64,000 bases of DNA from Nereocystis luetkeana (Eukaryota; Sar; Phaeophyceae; Laminariales; Laminariaceae): positions 4,331,901-4,395,900 of the forward strand of contig JARUPZ010000019.1 in assembly GCA_031213475.1 (NCBI GenBank), given 5' to 3'. Of the stretch, positions 52,701 to 63,200 are shown piece by piece (the first letter of the stretch is position 1; each line of letters begins with the position of its first letter). The position numbers and the translations under genes are program-made. The notes under the pieces are model-generated. The model ran no database searches. It saw nothing but the letters and a program-made list of their open reading frames with translations, and was not told the DNA's origin.

Positions 52701-54039
52701 TGGGGGAATCGACGGTGGAGCTGACGCAGCGGCTGTTGGAGGCGGGCGCGAAGGCGGAGCGGGCGGGCGAGAAGGAGCGAGACGCGCTGGCGGCGCTGGC
52801 TGGGGCAGAGCGAGACGCCAAGGTTTCCGCTGCGGAGGCCGTGGCGGCGGCGCGGGAGGAGGAGGCAGCGCAGTGCCGACGGGAGATGGAGGCCGCCCTC
52901 GCCGAGGTGAGGAGGGGAAGGAGGAGAGGGGGGGAGGGGGGGGGGGGTGTACTCGATAGGAGAGATGTACTCGATCTCATGCATGGCCGTAGTCGTACGT
53001 ACGACTATAGATCCTCGCATCCCTACAATGCCGGGACGGAGCGTGTTGGGTTTTCACCCACCAAGCAGACATTGCTTGCACCTAGCGGGGAGGGGGGGGG
53101 GGGGGTAGTCATTTTGTTGCTTGCCTCTGTCCATTGACGGCGCATCCCTTTCGAGACGGATCACCGTTTTTATTCCTAATAGGGAGGGGGAGGGGGGAGG
53201 GAAGGGAAGGGAAGGGAAGGGAAGGGAAGGGAAGGGAAGGGAAGGGAAGGGAAGGGAAGGGAAGGGAAGGGAATCAACGATGGAGTGCAACACCGCGAAG
53301 AATAGCGAAGAAGTTCGATCTGACCTAGTGCTAAGCAAGAATATTACGAAGCGAAATAATACATGCCCCGGTATGGGTGACAGGAGCGGTAAGAAGGACG
53401 GCGGTGGTTGCCGCTGCCATAGTTTCCCTATTCTACCTGGACGGCTGTGGCTCTAGCGGTGGTTGTGGCGGTGGTGGTAGTGGTGGCGGTAGTGATGGTG
53501 GCGACGGCGGCAGCGGCTCAGTGCATGGAGAGAGAACTCCGCTCTTGTGTTTCTTTTTTTTTTGTTTGCTGACGGTAAGCGGCGCACCCGACAGCGGTCG
53601 AAGGGAGCAAAAGCAGTACACCAGAAGCCACCTCCGCCTCCAACTCCCGTCTTGTCCCTTGAAACGCTTCCCTCCCCCTCCGTCCCCCCGTCCCCCCCCC
53701 CTTCCCCACTCCCCCCCCCCCTGTTCACTCTCCTTCCCTTTCCCCCCTTCCCCTCCCCTTCTTCCCTCCCCGCTCCTCCCCCCCCCCCCCCTCTCCCATA
53801 CCCTCCCGTCCCATATCGCGTCTCTCGCCCAAACGCGGCCTCTCTCTCTCTCTCTCTCTCTCTCCAACTCTCAGGAGAAGGAGCGGTTGCGGAAGCAGAT
53901 GGAGGCGCGGCTCACCACAATGCGCGCCGGGCTGAAGCGTCGTCTTCAGGAGGCGAGGGCAGAGCGCGCCGGGACCGCGGGTGCCGCCCCGGGAAGAGCC
54001 TCGAGCGGCGCTGCGAAAAGCGGCCCCCCACCACAATAG
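43282..54039 (+). CDS. Coiled-coil protein with an N-terminal membrane segment (6 exons found, first exon missing)
   Basis: Function unknown. Exons: 43282-43600, 45206-45325, 46466-46552, 46838-47024, 52674-52906, 53875-54039 (TAG at 54037). Phases agree at each junction (0, 0, 0, 1, 0) and together give 369 residues. The first exon listed has no ATG and begins after CTCGGCCAG, so an upstream start exon is expected. It carries a Gly/Ala-rich hydrophobic segment (ASIVGAVLGALAGAVGLKLW) with GxxxG spacing, then an acidic Gly-rich linker. From LEEQQTKIQTLEEQLA onward the protein is almost continuous coiled coil: Glu, Lys, Ala and Arg heptads with AEQEKAAAEQEKAAADALL and EKERLRKQMEARLTTM. It ends in a Gly/Ser/Pro tail. 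One membrane helix plus a long coil recalls organelle or tethering proteins such as mitofilin, but no mitofilin C-terminal domain is present. Introns hold a (CTGC)n tract, family F copies, two C/E element nests and many MITEs. Confidence 0.75.
44557..45050 (+). mobile_element. Family F retroposon-like unit, third long copy
   Basis: Starts within the body (GGTTGGCAACGACACTGTAA), ends TATCGAGTACACCCC; same order as 5226-5756. It lies in the first known intron of the coiled-coil gene. Confidence 0.85.
46175..46318 (+). repeat. Diverged tandem duplication of about 75 bp
   Basis: GCGAGGCACGCTGAAAGG and GCGAGGCACGCCCCAAGGG start two similar units ending AAGCTCACAATGGC and CAGCTCACACTGGC; intronic. 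Confidence 0.6.
46684..46812. repeat. (CTGC)n microsatellite
   Basis: About 30 CTGC units, ending 25 bp before the acceptor at 46837 of the coiled-coil gene. Confidence 0.95.
47978..48050. repeat. (GGTC)n microsatellite after a G-run
   Basis: G-run of about 27 at 47932-47958, then GGTCGGTCGGTCGGTCAGTC units; intron of the coiled-coil gene. Confidence 0.85.
48520..48647. mobile_element. Family B MITE, diverged
   Basis: TCAACCCTTGCAGAGCTGCA and GGGACTGCGGTCCTACTACA with a trailing GGGTTGA. Confidence 0.6.
48768..48850. repeat. ATATCGAAA(T/C) short tandem repeat
   Basis: Units ATATCGAAATGTCGAACTTC and ATATCGAAATACCGAAGTTC repeat four times. Confidence 0.75.
49325..49429. mobile_element. Family A palindromic MITE, close to consensus
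   Basis: TTACGGGGGACCGTAGTTAA to TTAACTATGGTCCCCCGTAA; TA flanks. Confidence 0.9.
49544..49667. mobile_element. Family A MITE, slightly expanded centre
   Basis: TTACGGGGGACCATATTAAA to ACTGTGATCCCCCGTAA. The left flank (CCTTTTAGAACTGCGATGAC) is a family B arm fragment. Confidence 0.85.
49768..49862. mobile_element. Family B MITE, diverged ends
   Basis: TTTTAACTCCTTTAGGACCG and GGACTGTTCTAAAAGGGTCA; internal GTCCCGTTTTGGGAGG. Confidence 0.75.
49925..50029. mobile_element. Family A palindromic MITE
   Basis: TTACGGGGGGCCATAGTTAA to ACTATGGCCCCCCGTAA. It shares a single TA with the next copy. Confidence 0.9.
50134..50963. mobile_element. Family C element, 830 bp, with 5 bp target duplication
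   Basis: Terminal repeats ACCTATGCCAATGG and CCATTGGCATAGGT. Direct repeats CTTAG at 50129-50133 and 50964-50968. No transposase frame; non-autonomous. Confidence 0.85.
50970..51190 (+). repeat. Family E repeat, second sense copy
   Basis: Opens with a 20-nt T-run, then GTCACTTTTACTTTCCAGCC through CTCTCGCGCTTTCCGC as in 4565-4760. Confidence 0.85.
51310..51365. mobile_element. Family B half-element
   Basis: ACTGCAGTCCCGTTTTTAGG then AAAAAGGGTTGA; one arm only. Confidence 0.5.
51749..51831. mobile_element. Family H Stowaway-like MITE, third copy
   Basis: CCCCTCTGTCCGGAAATGCT to CCTTTCCGGGCAGAGCGG, TA at both edges; intron of the coiled-coil gene. Confidence 0.75.
52932..53085 (-). repeat. 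Family F 3' fragment, inverted
   Basis: G-run, TGTACTCGATAGGAGAGATG, through GGCAGACATTGCTTGCACC-type end. It begins 26 bp after the donor of the fifth coiled-coil exon; a second G-run follows it. Confidence 0.85.
53187..53273. repeat. (GGGAA)n pentanucleotide satellite
   Basis: About 17 perfect GGGAA units in an intron; purine-rich on the sense strand. Confidence 0.95.
53665..53870. repeat. Pyrimidine-rich tract with (CT)n
   Basis: C- and T-only runs ending in CTCTCTCTCTCTCTCTCTCC directly before the acceptor at 53874. Confidence 0.9.
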
Positions 54040-57000
54040 TGTAGTTCTTGTTTTTTGTTTTTTTACGGCCCTAAGCTGGGACTTGACTGATTGGTTGAAG
54101 GAGCGAGCCTAGGGTAAAGGGGCGGGGGGGGGGTAACTTATACGGAGGCTTTTATCTCCAGAGTGGAGGGATGGGGAGGGGAGAAAGAGGTGGGGGGGGT
54201 GGGGGCTTGAGGTGTGTGCCAATTCTGTTAGCGGGCAAGTAAGGTGGAAGGGAGGTGAGGTGGGGTGGGGTGGGGGGGGGGGGTACCACTGCGGTTTAGG
54301 GTTTGTTGTGTTATTATTATTAGTCCGAGGCGGTGGCGTGTGTCGTGAGCGAAAAAAAATGCGGGGCTTCCATCCTCGTATATGCGTGGTGGCAAGGTTT
54401 GTAGGGCGGTGTACGTAGTATAAAGCACGCGAAGGAGAGCCGGGCGTGAGTCTTGACCTCACGGCGAGGTAAGGCAGCGAGGTGGTGGGGGCGAGTAGGG
54501 GCGGCGGGGGGCGTCTCCCCGTGACAAGCCCCAGCCGCCTGTCCTGTCCGCAGAGGTGGGGTGCGCGCTGGGCATAGCCGGAGTCCGACCGCGAGACCAG
54601 GGGGCCCATGTACGTGTGTCCCCACTCCCCGCGATATGGCGTTTTTTCAGTAGAAGCTGCGGAGGTGAAATTGGAGGCCGGTCGTGTGGTTTTAGTGGTG
54701 CCCCCCCTTCCCCCCCCCCTTGTTTTGCGCGCGGGGGTCAAGGGGGCATGCACACCGGTATATACATTCCCTGGTCACAAGTGAGGGTGAACGTGGTTTG
54801 GTCTGCTCCGCGGCCGTGGCTCAAGCCGCTGCCGTGCCGATTGGAGCGACTGGCGACGGGGGGGGGGGGGGGGGTCGGGGAGGGGGTCAGTGTGATTACG
54901 GCCGCTGTGGAAGACGCCTTATTGCATTCCGTGGTCCGTTTCTCTACACTGAATATCTCTATTTTTTAGAGCCGCGGCACATGTTAGGCTCAGGCAGGTG
55001 GAGGAAGGGAAAAGGTGCCTGTAGCTTTTCGTCGATTCGTTGACTCAACTTTTTTTGTTCAACGTTTGTTTGTTCAAAATTACTTTTTGAGTTTTCGCCG
55101 AAAAATCTTGGATGCCTTTGCACTGCTGTATGGCGCCATCCTTGGCCCTGACTGTCAAAGCTGCCCCTTGGGAAAAAAGTGCAAAGGGTAGCGACGGCCC
55201 ATCATCGACTATTGCGGTAAAAACCTGGTCTTTAGAGTCCTCGGCCTTGGGTGACAGCGACGGTTTCAAGCCACGGCATGCAATCACCCGCTCCATCGAT
55301 TGTTCTGACATAACTATTTTTAACGTATCATGGCACGGCCGGCCCCTTCGCCGCCCCCCCCCCCCCCCCCCGTCTTTTTTCGTGTCCCGTAAAGTGGGCT
55401 GTCAACCGTCCCTTGGAGGCGTGTTTTTGACTAATTTTGCATCGAAACCTCTCACCTTCTCTGCAGTTGTCGCCTATGTACCAGGTATGTACCAGGTATC
55501 TATCTATCTATCCATCTATCAGTAGTACCAGGTATTTTGGCGAAGTAGACAAAAACACAAGGAAAAAAAAAACAGGAAAAATATTCCGTTTTTTTTCTGG
55601 TCATAGCCCGTATATATGGTTGTAGTTTTCATATTGATGTTTTTCGCCCCGCCGTCGGGCTGGTTGCTTGGTTGGTTGTGTCGTCCGTTTTCGGTTGGTG
55701 GTTAGTTAGTTTGTTGTGTGCAAATTAAGCCCTGTGCGTAGACAAGCCTGCCGTGTGTCGGATCTCGGAGGAGGTCGTAGGACACCCCTCCCTGCTTTTG
55801 TGGGGAGGGGGGGGGGGGAAAGGGGAGGCCGGGGGCGTTAGGGGGGAGGGAGGGAGCGACGGCAGCGGCGGCGGCGGCGGTGGCAGTGGGGAAGAAAAGC
55901 GGAGAAATGTCGTGTAGAAATACGTCATCTTTTAACCTCGCGCTTCGTCGTTGTCCTGTGGCGTGTCGCACATAGCTTGCTGGGTGTGCGTCACAGCAAG
56001 CGTCGCAGCAAGCGGTGTGCCCGGTGGGATCTCTTCGCTCGTGCGTACGGACGGCACACGTCTTGTTGGGGTGTCTGTTGGGGCGTCCCGATAGCTTGAG
56101 GCTGCAGGAGAGCAGTCGTGCTGCCATCGAACGAAAACGTTTGGAGACTTGACTCTCTGACAAGCTCTCGGGTTGTTTGTCTGGAGGGTGGTGTAAAACC
56201 GGGGCGGGTCCGATTCTGTTTTTGATCCCTCTTTGTCTCTCTGATTTGAGGATTTCCAAACGCTGGCCGGGAGCGGAACGGTTTCGTTTTTTTTTTTTGA
56301 CACGCTCGGTCATCTCGCTGGTTGCACGGAAAAGAGCCGTTGAGCAGGCGTGGGCTTAAGGGTCTTCTCGTGGAAAGTTTTTCTCAGCACGTGTGGTCGG
56401 TTCGCTTCGGCGGAGAGCTCGAGACCAACTTTTTGAGAGCTACGTACCGTCGGCTGTGTTGCGAGTCGATTGGTGAGGGTTTCTCGGAGAACCGTGCACC
56501 ATTTCAAGGTGTGGCAAGTACTGTAGGTTAACGGTAGTGGTGGTACAGCAGTAGCATTACGTACGAGTAGCAGTACCGTTCGTAGCAGGTGTGACGACGT
56601 GCTTGGTGTCCTAACAAGTACCAGGTACGTGCGTAAGAAATATGAATAGCTTTTTATTTTTTTTAAATGGCTGTGAACGCCTACTACCCTGCCCGGGTGC
56701 GCGCCCGCGTGGTCTATTCTCGTCTACAGCAGTAATGGAGCGAATGGCGGAGCAGCTGATGATGGTGGTGCCGCTCGGGAATTTGACAACATTTGTTTGA
56801 TCGAATTACGATTTTCGAGCCGGACGATTTTGAAGCTTCCGTTGCAGCGGACCCCCACCCAGAATAAAACTGGGGGGCTACTGCACAGACGAGCACCGTG
56901 CCTTCTAGCAGTGAACTTCTTGGACAGACAATGCGGTGGACGGGGACGGCAGCACTGTCTCCGTGAAGCCCCCGAGAGATGCCGCAGCAGTTGTCGGTTA

Positions 57001-58057
57001 TAGCGGCCGCGAGTCGTGTCGGGACGCAACAGTTTCAAACCCTCGGTTCCGACAACAACCCAGCAAAATCATGTAACGTATTACTTTTGCGAAAACGTTT
57101 CTCCGTGCTTGCAGTTGTTATGAGATGCCCGAGAACACACTAAAAACGCATGGACCAGTCAGTCAGTCCCAGTCTATCGCCCAACAAAGGAGGAGGGCGC
57201 TACTCGTACAAGGCCCGACACATTCCCAGATTCAAATCCAAAGCGAAAATTACCGGACTGATTGTTGCTCTACTTGCCTGTAACGTAGCTCTACAGCATT
57301 TACACGACAAAGCATACCCACCACACACTTTCAACCAATTAAATAAATGATTGTCGACAGACACACCTGAAAGACGACCATCCGCCAAAAATAATAATTA
57401 AATGCCGCACAGGGTTACCGAGTACAGCAAAGCGCACATAAAGCTTTTCAGCCCGAAACGCTAAATGAATCAACTTAACTAACGGAACGCGGGCTTGCGG
57501 CACGTGCGAGTACCGCCCGGTGGCGCACGCACGCGGCCGTCATCAAGACACATCTCAAGATCTACACAAACGCGACTACCGCCCCTCAGAGAGCTGCACG
57601 ACAACCCCCCCCCCACACACACACACGGCACTTCTTTACAACTCTTCGACAGTCGTACCGTATTCATAACTGTGTGACACAGCAAACAGCTGGAACGCGA
57701 GGTAAGCGCACAAAATCGGCGCAAGCAACATGAAGAAAAACTCTCGTTGTTTGGCCATCACAAACCGCGTGTTGCTCGCCGAGCAACACAGAGACAAGAG
57801 AGCCGACACAGCGCTTACATACTTACGTTTGTTTCTCTGTCTGAATGGTGTCTGTCTTGTCTACCAGTATCCATCTGTCTGCCTGTTTGTCTGCTTTATT
57901 CTCTCTCTCACGCTCGCTCTCCTTCCCTCCCTGTCACCATCCCCCCCCCCCCGCCCGAAACACGGAATATAAAACAAAAACCCGATCTTAAGTGCGCCAC
58001 CACTTTCATCACTTCTTCTCCTCCTGCCCCTCCTTCTCTTCCTCCTCCCCCTCCTCC
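54040..58057. other. Intergenic region between convergent coiled-coil and SDR genes
   Basis: No recognised gene; one weak 88-codon frame at 55045-55311. Contains G-runs, TACCAGGTA copies (55479, 55490, 55526, 56620) and a (TCTA)n tract near 55498. None of the well-defined MITE families was seen. Confidence 0.5.
55045..55311 (-). CDS. Small open reading frame, 88 residues, unknown
   Basis: Starts with ATG (55311) and reads MSEQSMERVIACRGLKPSLS, with AIVDDGPSLPFALFSQGAAL in the middle, to a Lys-rich end. Composition is balanced and free of repeats, unlike most frames nearby. It could be a short gene, a 3' exon of a longer minus-strand gene, or a remnant of a mobile element. A donor-like GAAG|GTGAGAGG lies upstream on the same strand near 55456. 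No family recognised. Confidence 0.25.
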   Translation of the reverse strand: MSEQSMERVIACRGLKPSLSPKAEDSKDQVFTAIVDDGPSLPFALFSQGAALTVRAKDGAIQQCKGIQDFSAKTQKVILNKQTLNKKS

Positions 58058-60125
58058 TCAATGCGCGCCCTTCTTAGCCGCCCGCCTGGCCATGATCCCG
58101 AACAGCACCCGGGGCGCCAGCACTCTCAGCAGCACCGCGACGTTCGTCTTCAGGTCCGCAACGACCATCTCCTCCTTGCCCCCCGCCGCCGCCGCCCATA
58201 TCTCCTCGGCAACCTCTCGTGGGTCCCGGCCGCTCGCAGTCGTCGCGTCCATCTTAGCGTGCTGGCTGCCATCCCCCGTTAATGCGTTCATCGACAAACT
58301 TTGTGAGCGAGGGGCGGAAGGCGGGTGTATACACCACCACAAGATCCGTGAAGAATAGCAGCGGGCAGGCCGGGGAGGGGAAGAGGAGGGCGTGAGGTAA
58401 GGTGGGGGGAGGGGAGTTTTTTTTTTTTTTTGGGGGGGGGGAGTGAGGGAGGGAGGGAAGGAGGGAGGGAGGGAGGGAGAGAGGGGAATAAGTGGGCGGG
58501 GGGGGTGTGATGATGTCGCGCCACCGCGGGTCGAGGGGGGAAATGGACGGACTGGGGCTACAAGGCGCACCGCTGCTTTCGCGTGCTGGAGGTGAATAAA
58601 AGCTTATCGCGAGGCGATGTTTTTTGTTTCGTTTTCCAACTGTTTACATCGTGTTTCGTTTCGGTCGACGGTTGGATGGATGACGGGAAAATAGTGCGGC
58701 AAAAAACGGAGCAAAAGCGAAAAATAGGGGTTCAGCGGGACGGGGGTGCGGCGCACGACGTCCTCGCCATGGTCCTGACCACCTGGTACGTATTTGCTGT
58801 TCGTTTTGGGTTGAGACTTGAGACATAAACCCGCCCTTCCCACTCCTTTCAATTCAGTAAAAGGGCCGGAGAGACAAGAACAAGAACACAAGAAACCGAT
58901 AACAACAAAACGCCATTCCTTGTACGTACCTTGTCCTGACGTACCCCGGGAAAACGCTGAGAACACCAATCCCCTGCAGGGCCCTCTCCGCCCTCAAGCA
59001 GTCGAAGAAGCCTACCAACGCGTGCTTCGAGGCCGCGTAGCTCGAGCGAAACGCCATGCCAAACCTTCCCTGAACGCTGTTGACGACAATGAATCGGACC
59101 TCCGCCCCTGTCCAGCCACCGCCATCGCCACCACTTGGTTCGGTCTTGCCCCCCGCCCCCGCTGGCACCCGCAGCGGTGGCGCGCACGCTTGAAGAAGCC
59201 CTTTTGCGAGGCCCACGGCACCGAAATAGTTCACGTCCATGACCCGCTTGTCCACTTCAAGAGACGTTTCTTCCACGCTCCCGCGCGTGGAAATCTGCCA
59301 GCATGGTATACAAGTATTCATTCATTTAATCCCAAGAATAGGAGATGAAGGGGACGGACCACCGACGACGGACAACGGGTCGGAAGGGTAGATGCGAAGG
59401 GGGATATAAAGACGTTGAGTGGTTCGGTTGGCTCCATCTTTCGCCGGAAAAGGGCGCATACTAACACCTACCAGGTGCCAGGTGCTGACTGCAGGCAGTG
59501 TGTGTAACCGTCGCTGCAGTCAGAGCAGGGGCGGAAGTCGCACTAAGGGAGCCGCAGCGCTCAGCTTCTCGTAGTTGGCGGTCACATGGATGCCTCCATC
59601 CTTTTCCGGCCCGCTGCCCCTTACACCGCGCGGCAACTCCTACATCCTTCAGCAACAGGACGCGACAAGCCGAATGGCGACACTGTGATTTTTTCCCGGC
59701 CGTACATTTATATATCGTAGGGACTGAGAAGTGGCAGCGGCAAAAAGACGGTACTCCGAGAAGTTCTCCAGTTTGCAGAAACGTCACGCTTCGGCCGCGG
59801 TATATATATAGACAAGGATTCTCCATCGGTGCTACGATGCCCAATAGACGATCACAATATGCTACAGACGCGAAACGACCAGCGCGCAAAAACCACACGA
59901 CAAGATCGTCAAGTATGCCATCTCAAAAATGTAGATGAAGGGTGGCTGGAGGCTGGCCGTGCCCCAGTTCGCGCCTCAAGCTACCAATCGCCGTAGCTAT
60001 GACTGGATACTGCGGTACAACGTCAAGATGGAAGGCGCTCCGCAACCTCGCACTCACACTGACTGTGCTACATGACACGACGGGCAACATGCAACCCCGA
60101 AGGAACCAACAGGGGAACGACAAGG

Positions 60126-60156
<31 letters not shown>

Positions 60157-61857
60157 GCAATGGCAGCAGCAGCAGCAGCAGCGGCAGACATAACGAAAGA
60201 CAGGCGCGACAATGGGCTGCAGAGCAGGAACTGACATAAAAAATAAAAAAATCGTACCCCGGCGTTAAGCACAAGCGCATCGACCGTCCCGAACTCCCCC
60301 ACCGCCCGGCTCGTGGCCTCCTTCTCCACGAAATCCAGGTCCCCCACGTCGAACGGAAGCACTCGCACAGCGCCAGTTCCCTCCGCCCACCCCGACGGCC
60401 GGGCGTCCTCGCAGGCCTGACGCACCCTCTCCAGCGCGTCCTCTCGTCGCCCGCTGATGATGACGCCCCTCGCCCCCCCCGCTGCGGCGGCTATCGCAAG
60501 CTGTTCGCCCAACCCCGACGACGCGCCTGTTACCCACACTACCTTGCCCGCCAGGTAGGAGCTGGTTGGCCGCCTAATGACAGGCGTGTGATGGAGGGAA
60601 GGAGGCGGAGAGGGGGCGGGGGGCTGGGAGTGTTCATTTTTTTTGTATGCGCATACGTGCCGTAATAGTGTACCAGGTATATACGCGTGCTTGATTCTTG
60701 CGCGTTTGTTTGCCCCCGCTTCCGGATGTGCCTGCACCACCACCGTGATGCCACGGTTTGTTGTTGTCTGAGCGTGAAACGCGTCGTCGTTGCCTGGCGG
60801 GGCATGCTTTGGAGGCAGAGAACCAGCAGACAGCGCGCGACAGGAACGCCCGGTGCCTCTCTCGCGCGCAGCACGGCTCGTTCAGAGGAACCCAACCGCC
60901 CCTTTCGCTGTAGTTCATAGTTCACAATGTTGTATACGGCACATGCCGGCGTGCTGGTGAGCTCCCTTGTTACAAGCCCGCACCAGGTACAGGTAGGTAT
61001 ACGGTAGAAAAGTCCAAGATACTGCTCGAGAGAAAGGACAAGAGACCCATATCCCCCCTCTCTTCCGGTTCATTTGGATGGGATCGCAGCTGTATGACTG
61101 CGCAAGCGGCGATACCACAGTTGCTGGTATCGCTCGTACTGCTGTACTGCTGTGTCATGAGACGAGTGTGCACTGTAGTGGCGGCGCAAACCTTGACCAT
61201 CGCTCCTCACCTGTCACAGCTCGCAGCCGCAAAATCCCGAAGCAAAACTCACGCCATCAGCCACAAGTCATCTGAAGAACACCCAAACACCAAAACAACC
61301 TCGAACCAGGTGCACACAAAAACAGCCGCGCTACCGAAACATACATCAGCATCAACACATCAGCAATCCACCCACGAACCCACAACCCACCTCCGGCCTG
61401 CGCCGCCGGGCTTGAGAACCACTTGCTCCCACCTCGACCTCGAATTCGAGTTCATGTGAGACAGCGTCAACGCGGGGAGTTTTCGAACCGTCAGAATACA
61501 CCCCGCTCCTAAAAACGCGCGGACATCATCGGGAATCATCACAGCAGCAGTGCACGCGAACAGAAAAAACTTCGCCGCCGCGCTCCCGAGGCGCGTGTGC
61601 GCATTACGGCAAAGAGAGTCGACGAGCGTCTTCCTTTTCCCGCTGCTACGAGTAGCCTGCATCCGCGGTATCGCGGATGTTGACATACGCATCAGTATGT
61701 CGCGCTGGCCGGCGCGTTCCGCACGCATGCTGCTGCGGTGGGAGCTTCTGTAGTTCTCTGACCTTTTGGAGCGCTTGGCCAGCAGCAGCAGCAGTGCGGG
61801 AGGGAGAGACAGCGCCAGCAGTGCCGTAAGGGTCCAGGGAACGCCATCGATGGCCAT
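58058..61857 (-). CDS. Membrane-anchored short-chain dehydrogenase/reductase, DHRS7-like, 4 exons, complete
   Basis: NAD(P)(H)-dependent oxidoreductase of the classical SDR family, probably acting on a lipid, retinoid or steroid-like substrate at the ER. Exons: 61857-61763, 60573-60258, 59294-58930, 58298-58058. Borders are GT/AG, phases match, and the 1017 nt give 338 residues. Residues 9-28 form a hydrophobic anchor (LTALLALSLPPALLLLLA) followed by the basic KRSKR. Cofactor motif TGASSGLG is at 47-54 and NAG at 135-137. The active site is S210 (VVNS), Y223 and K227 (YAASK). FPGYVRT then SLSMNALTGDGS match the DHRS7/DHRS7B group. A Gly-rich insertion (residues about 178-200) precedes the catalytic Ser strand. 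The C-terminus is ARRAAKKGAH. Start: first ATG; the frame extends upstream only from a GTG. The substrate is not predictable. Confidence 0.93.
60126..60183. repeat. (CAG)n microsatellite
   Basis: AGCAGCAGCAGCAGCAGCAG tract in the SDR intron between exons 2 and 3. Confidence 0.9.
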
Positions 61858-62689
61858 GCTGGTGGGGTACAGGGACACAGACTCGCTGATCTGCTTCGAG
61901 TGAGCTTCCCCCTATCCCCCACTGAGTACAGTTATATACAAAGATTGGAACTCCACGACGACGATCGCCGCCCCTCGGAGACGTTTCCTTCGATAAAGGG
62001 ATCGACTGCTCTACCTCAACGGAACACCGGACAGAGCTCTACCCCCGCAACGGTGAGTGAGCGAAGAAGATAGCCTGCAGGGGCACTTTGATGTTTCAGT
62101 TGCTGCAGCTACCGAGGCAGAAAATATGAACACGTTTAATGAAGGAGTTGTTGAGTTTTGCTGTCACTCGAACTGTGTATCCACTACTTCCGTGATCATA
62201 CTTTTTCAGTGAGAACTCAACAACTCCTCCTACGAACAGCAGCAGCTAGCTGTAGTCAGCGCTCAGCTGGCTCGAACGCGTCTTTCTTTCTCCACGACAC
62301 TGCAGCGTCCAGTAGATATGTACTCTAGACCGCATTGCTGGACCGACGGCGAGGACCAGCGAACCCCGAAGTCGAGCCTTTCGTGCTCGCAATATATCAC
62401 AAGCCGATGGACGGCCCTCCTCGACCGTGTGTCCTCTCCCCTCCGGTGAGCTTCAACCTTCAACCAACATCATCTTCCGGCTTCACCAAATACTTCGTAC
62501 CAGGAGTAAAGCAGTATTAATATTAATAGTAGACCCACAGGTAAAGCAGCAGTGCCGTATGCACCTTCGTACTCGTACTCGTATCATACCCTACCATGAT
62601 CCTACCCTATGATACGATCGTCGTCTTCCACTCGAGGGCGGTTCTGGCGAGCACAGCAGCCGAGCAGTCGCAGCAGTTATGTAAAAGTG

Positions 62690-62758
62690 TCAGCAACAGC
62701 AGCAACAGCAGCAGCAGCAGCAGCCCCAGCAGCAGCAGCAGCCCCAGCAGCAGCAGTA

Positions 62759-62812
<54 letters not shown>
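62690..62812. repeat. (CAG)n microsatellite, about 120 bp
   Basis: AGC units interrupted by CCC and AAC; open in several frames, but no flanking coding sequence supports a polyserine or polyglutamine protein. Confidence 0.95.
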
Positions 62813-63156
62813 TCTCAACGAGGAAGAGCGAAAAAGATGGCGGCTTCCGTGGACGCCCAGAGCAGAGCAACCTGCGATGAAGCAGCAACCAGCGGCGCAC
62901 CGTTTGGACAGATTTTCGGCATCGTCTTCGGCTGTTGTACGTACGTATGGTATGTATGATACTGCTGCGCTGGTACCTGTACTGCTGCTGTTCTGCTGCT
63001 GCACCGTAGTGCACCGCAGTACCAGCAGCACCAACAAGGAGCACCAGCAGATACGTCGTCTCCTCCTATTTAATTTCACCTTGGTTTACACTCCAAACAT
63101 CTTGTTTCTGACGCCCAAATGCAGCGCACGCCACTTACGAAGCGAGGGAGGGAGAT

Positions 63157-63200
63157 GTACAGCAGCAGCAGCAGCAGCAGCAGCAGCCAGCAGCAGCAGT
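63157..63200. repeat. (CAG)n microsatellite
   Basis: CAGCAGCAGCAGCAGCAGCA run followed by CCAGCAGCAGCAG. Confidence 0.9.

Noticed and set aside
55702-56507. Overlapping minus-strand frames with Arg/Ser/Pro-rich translations
   Set aside because: No splice-consistent model and no recognised motif; possibly untranslated or intergenic sequence.
58604-58969. Possible extra SDR exon near 58750 (minus strand, after GTACCAG)
   Set aside because: The splice phase would fit, but the peptide is unlike the family and the join from 58930 to 58298 gives the conserved FPGYVRT-SLSMNALTGDGS order directly.
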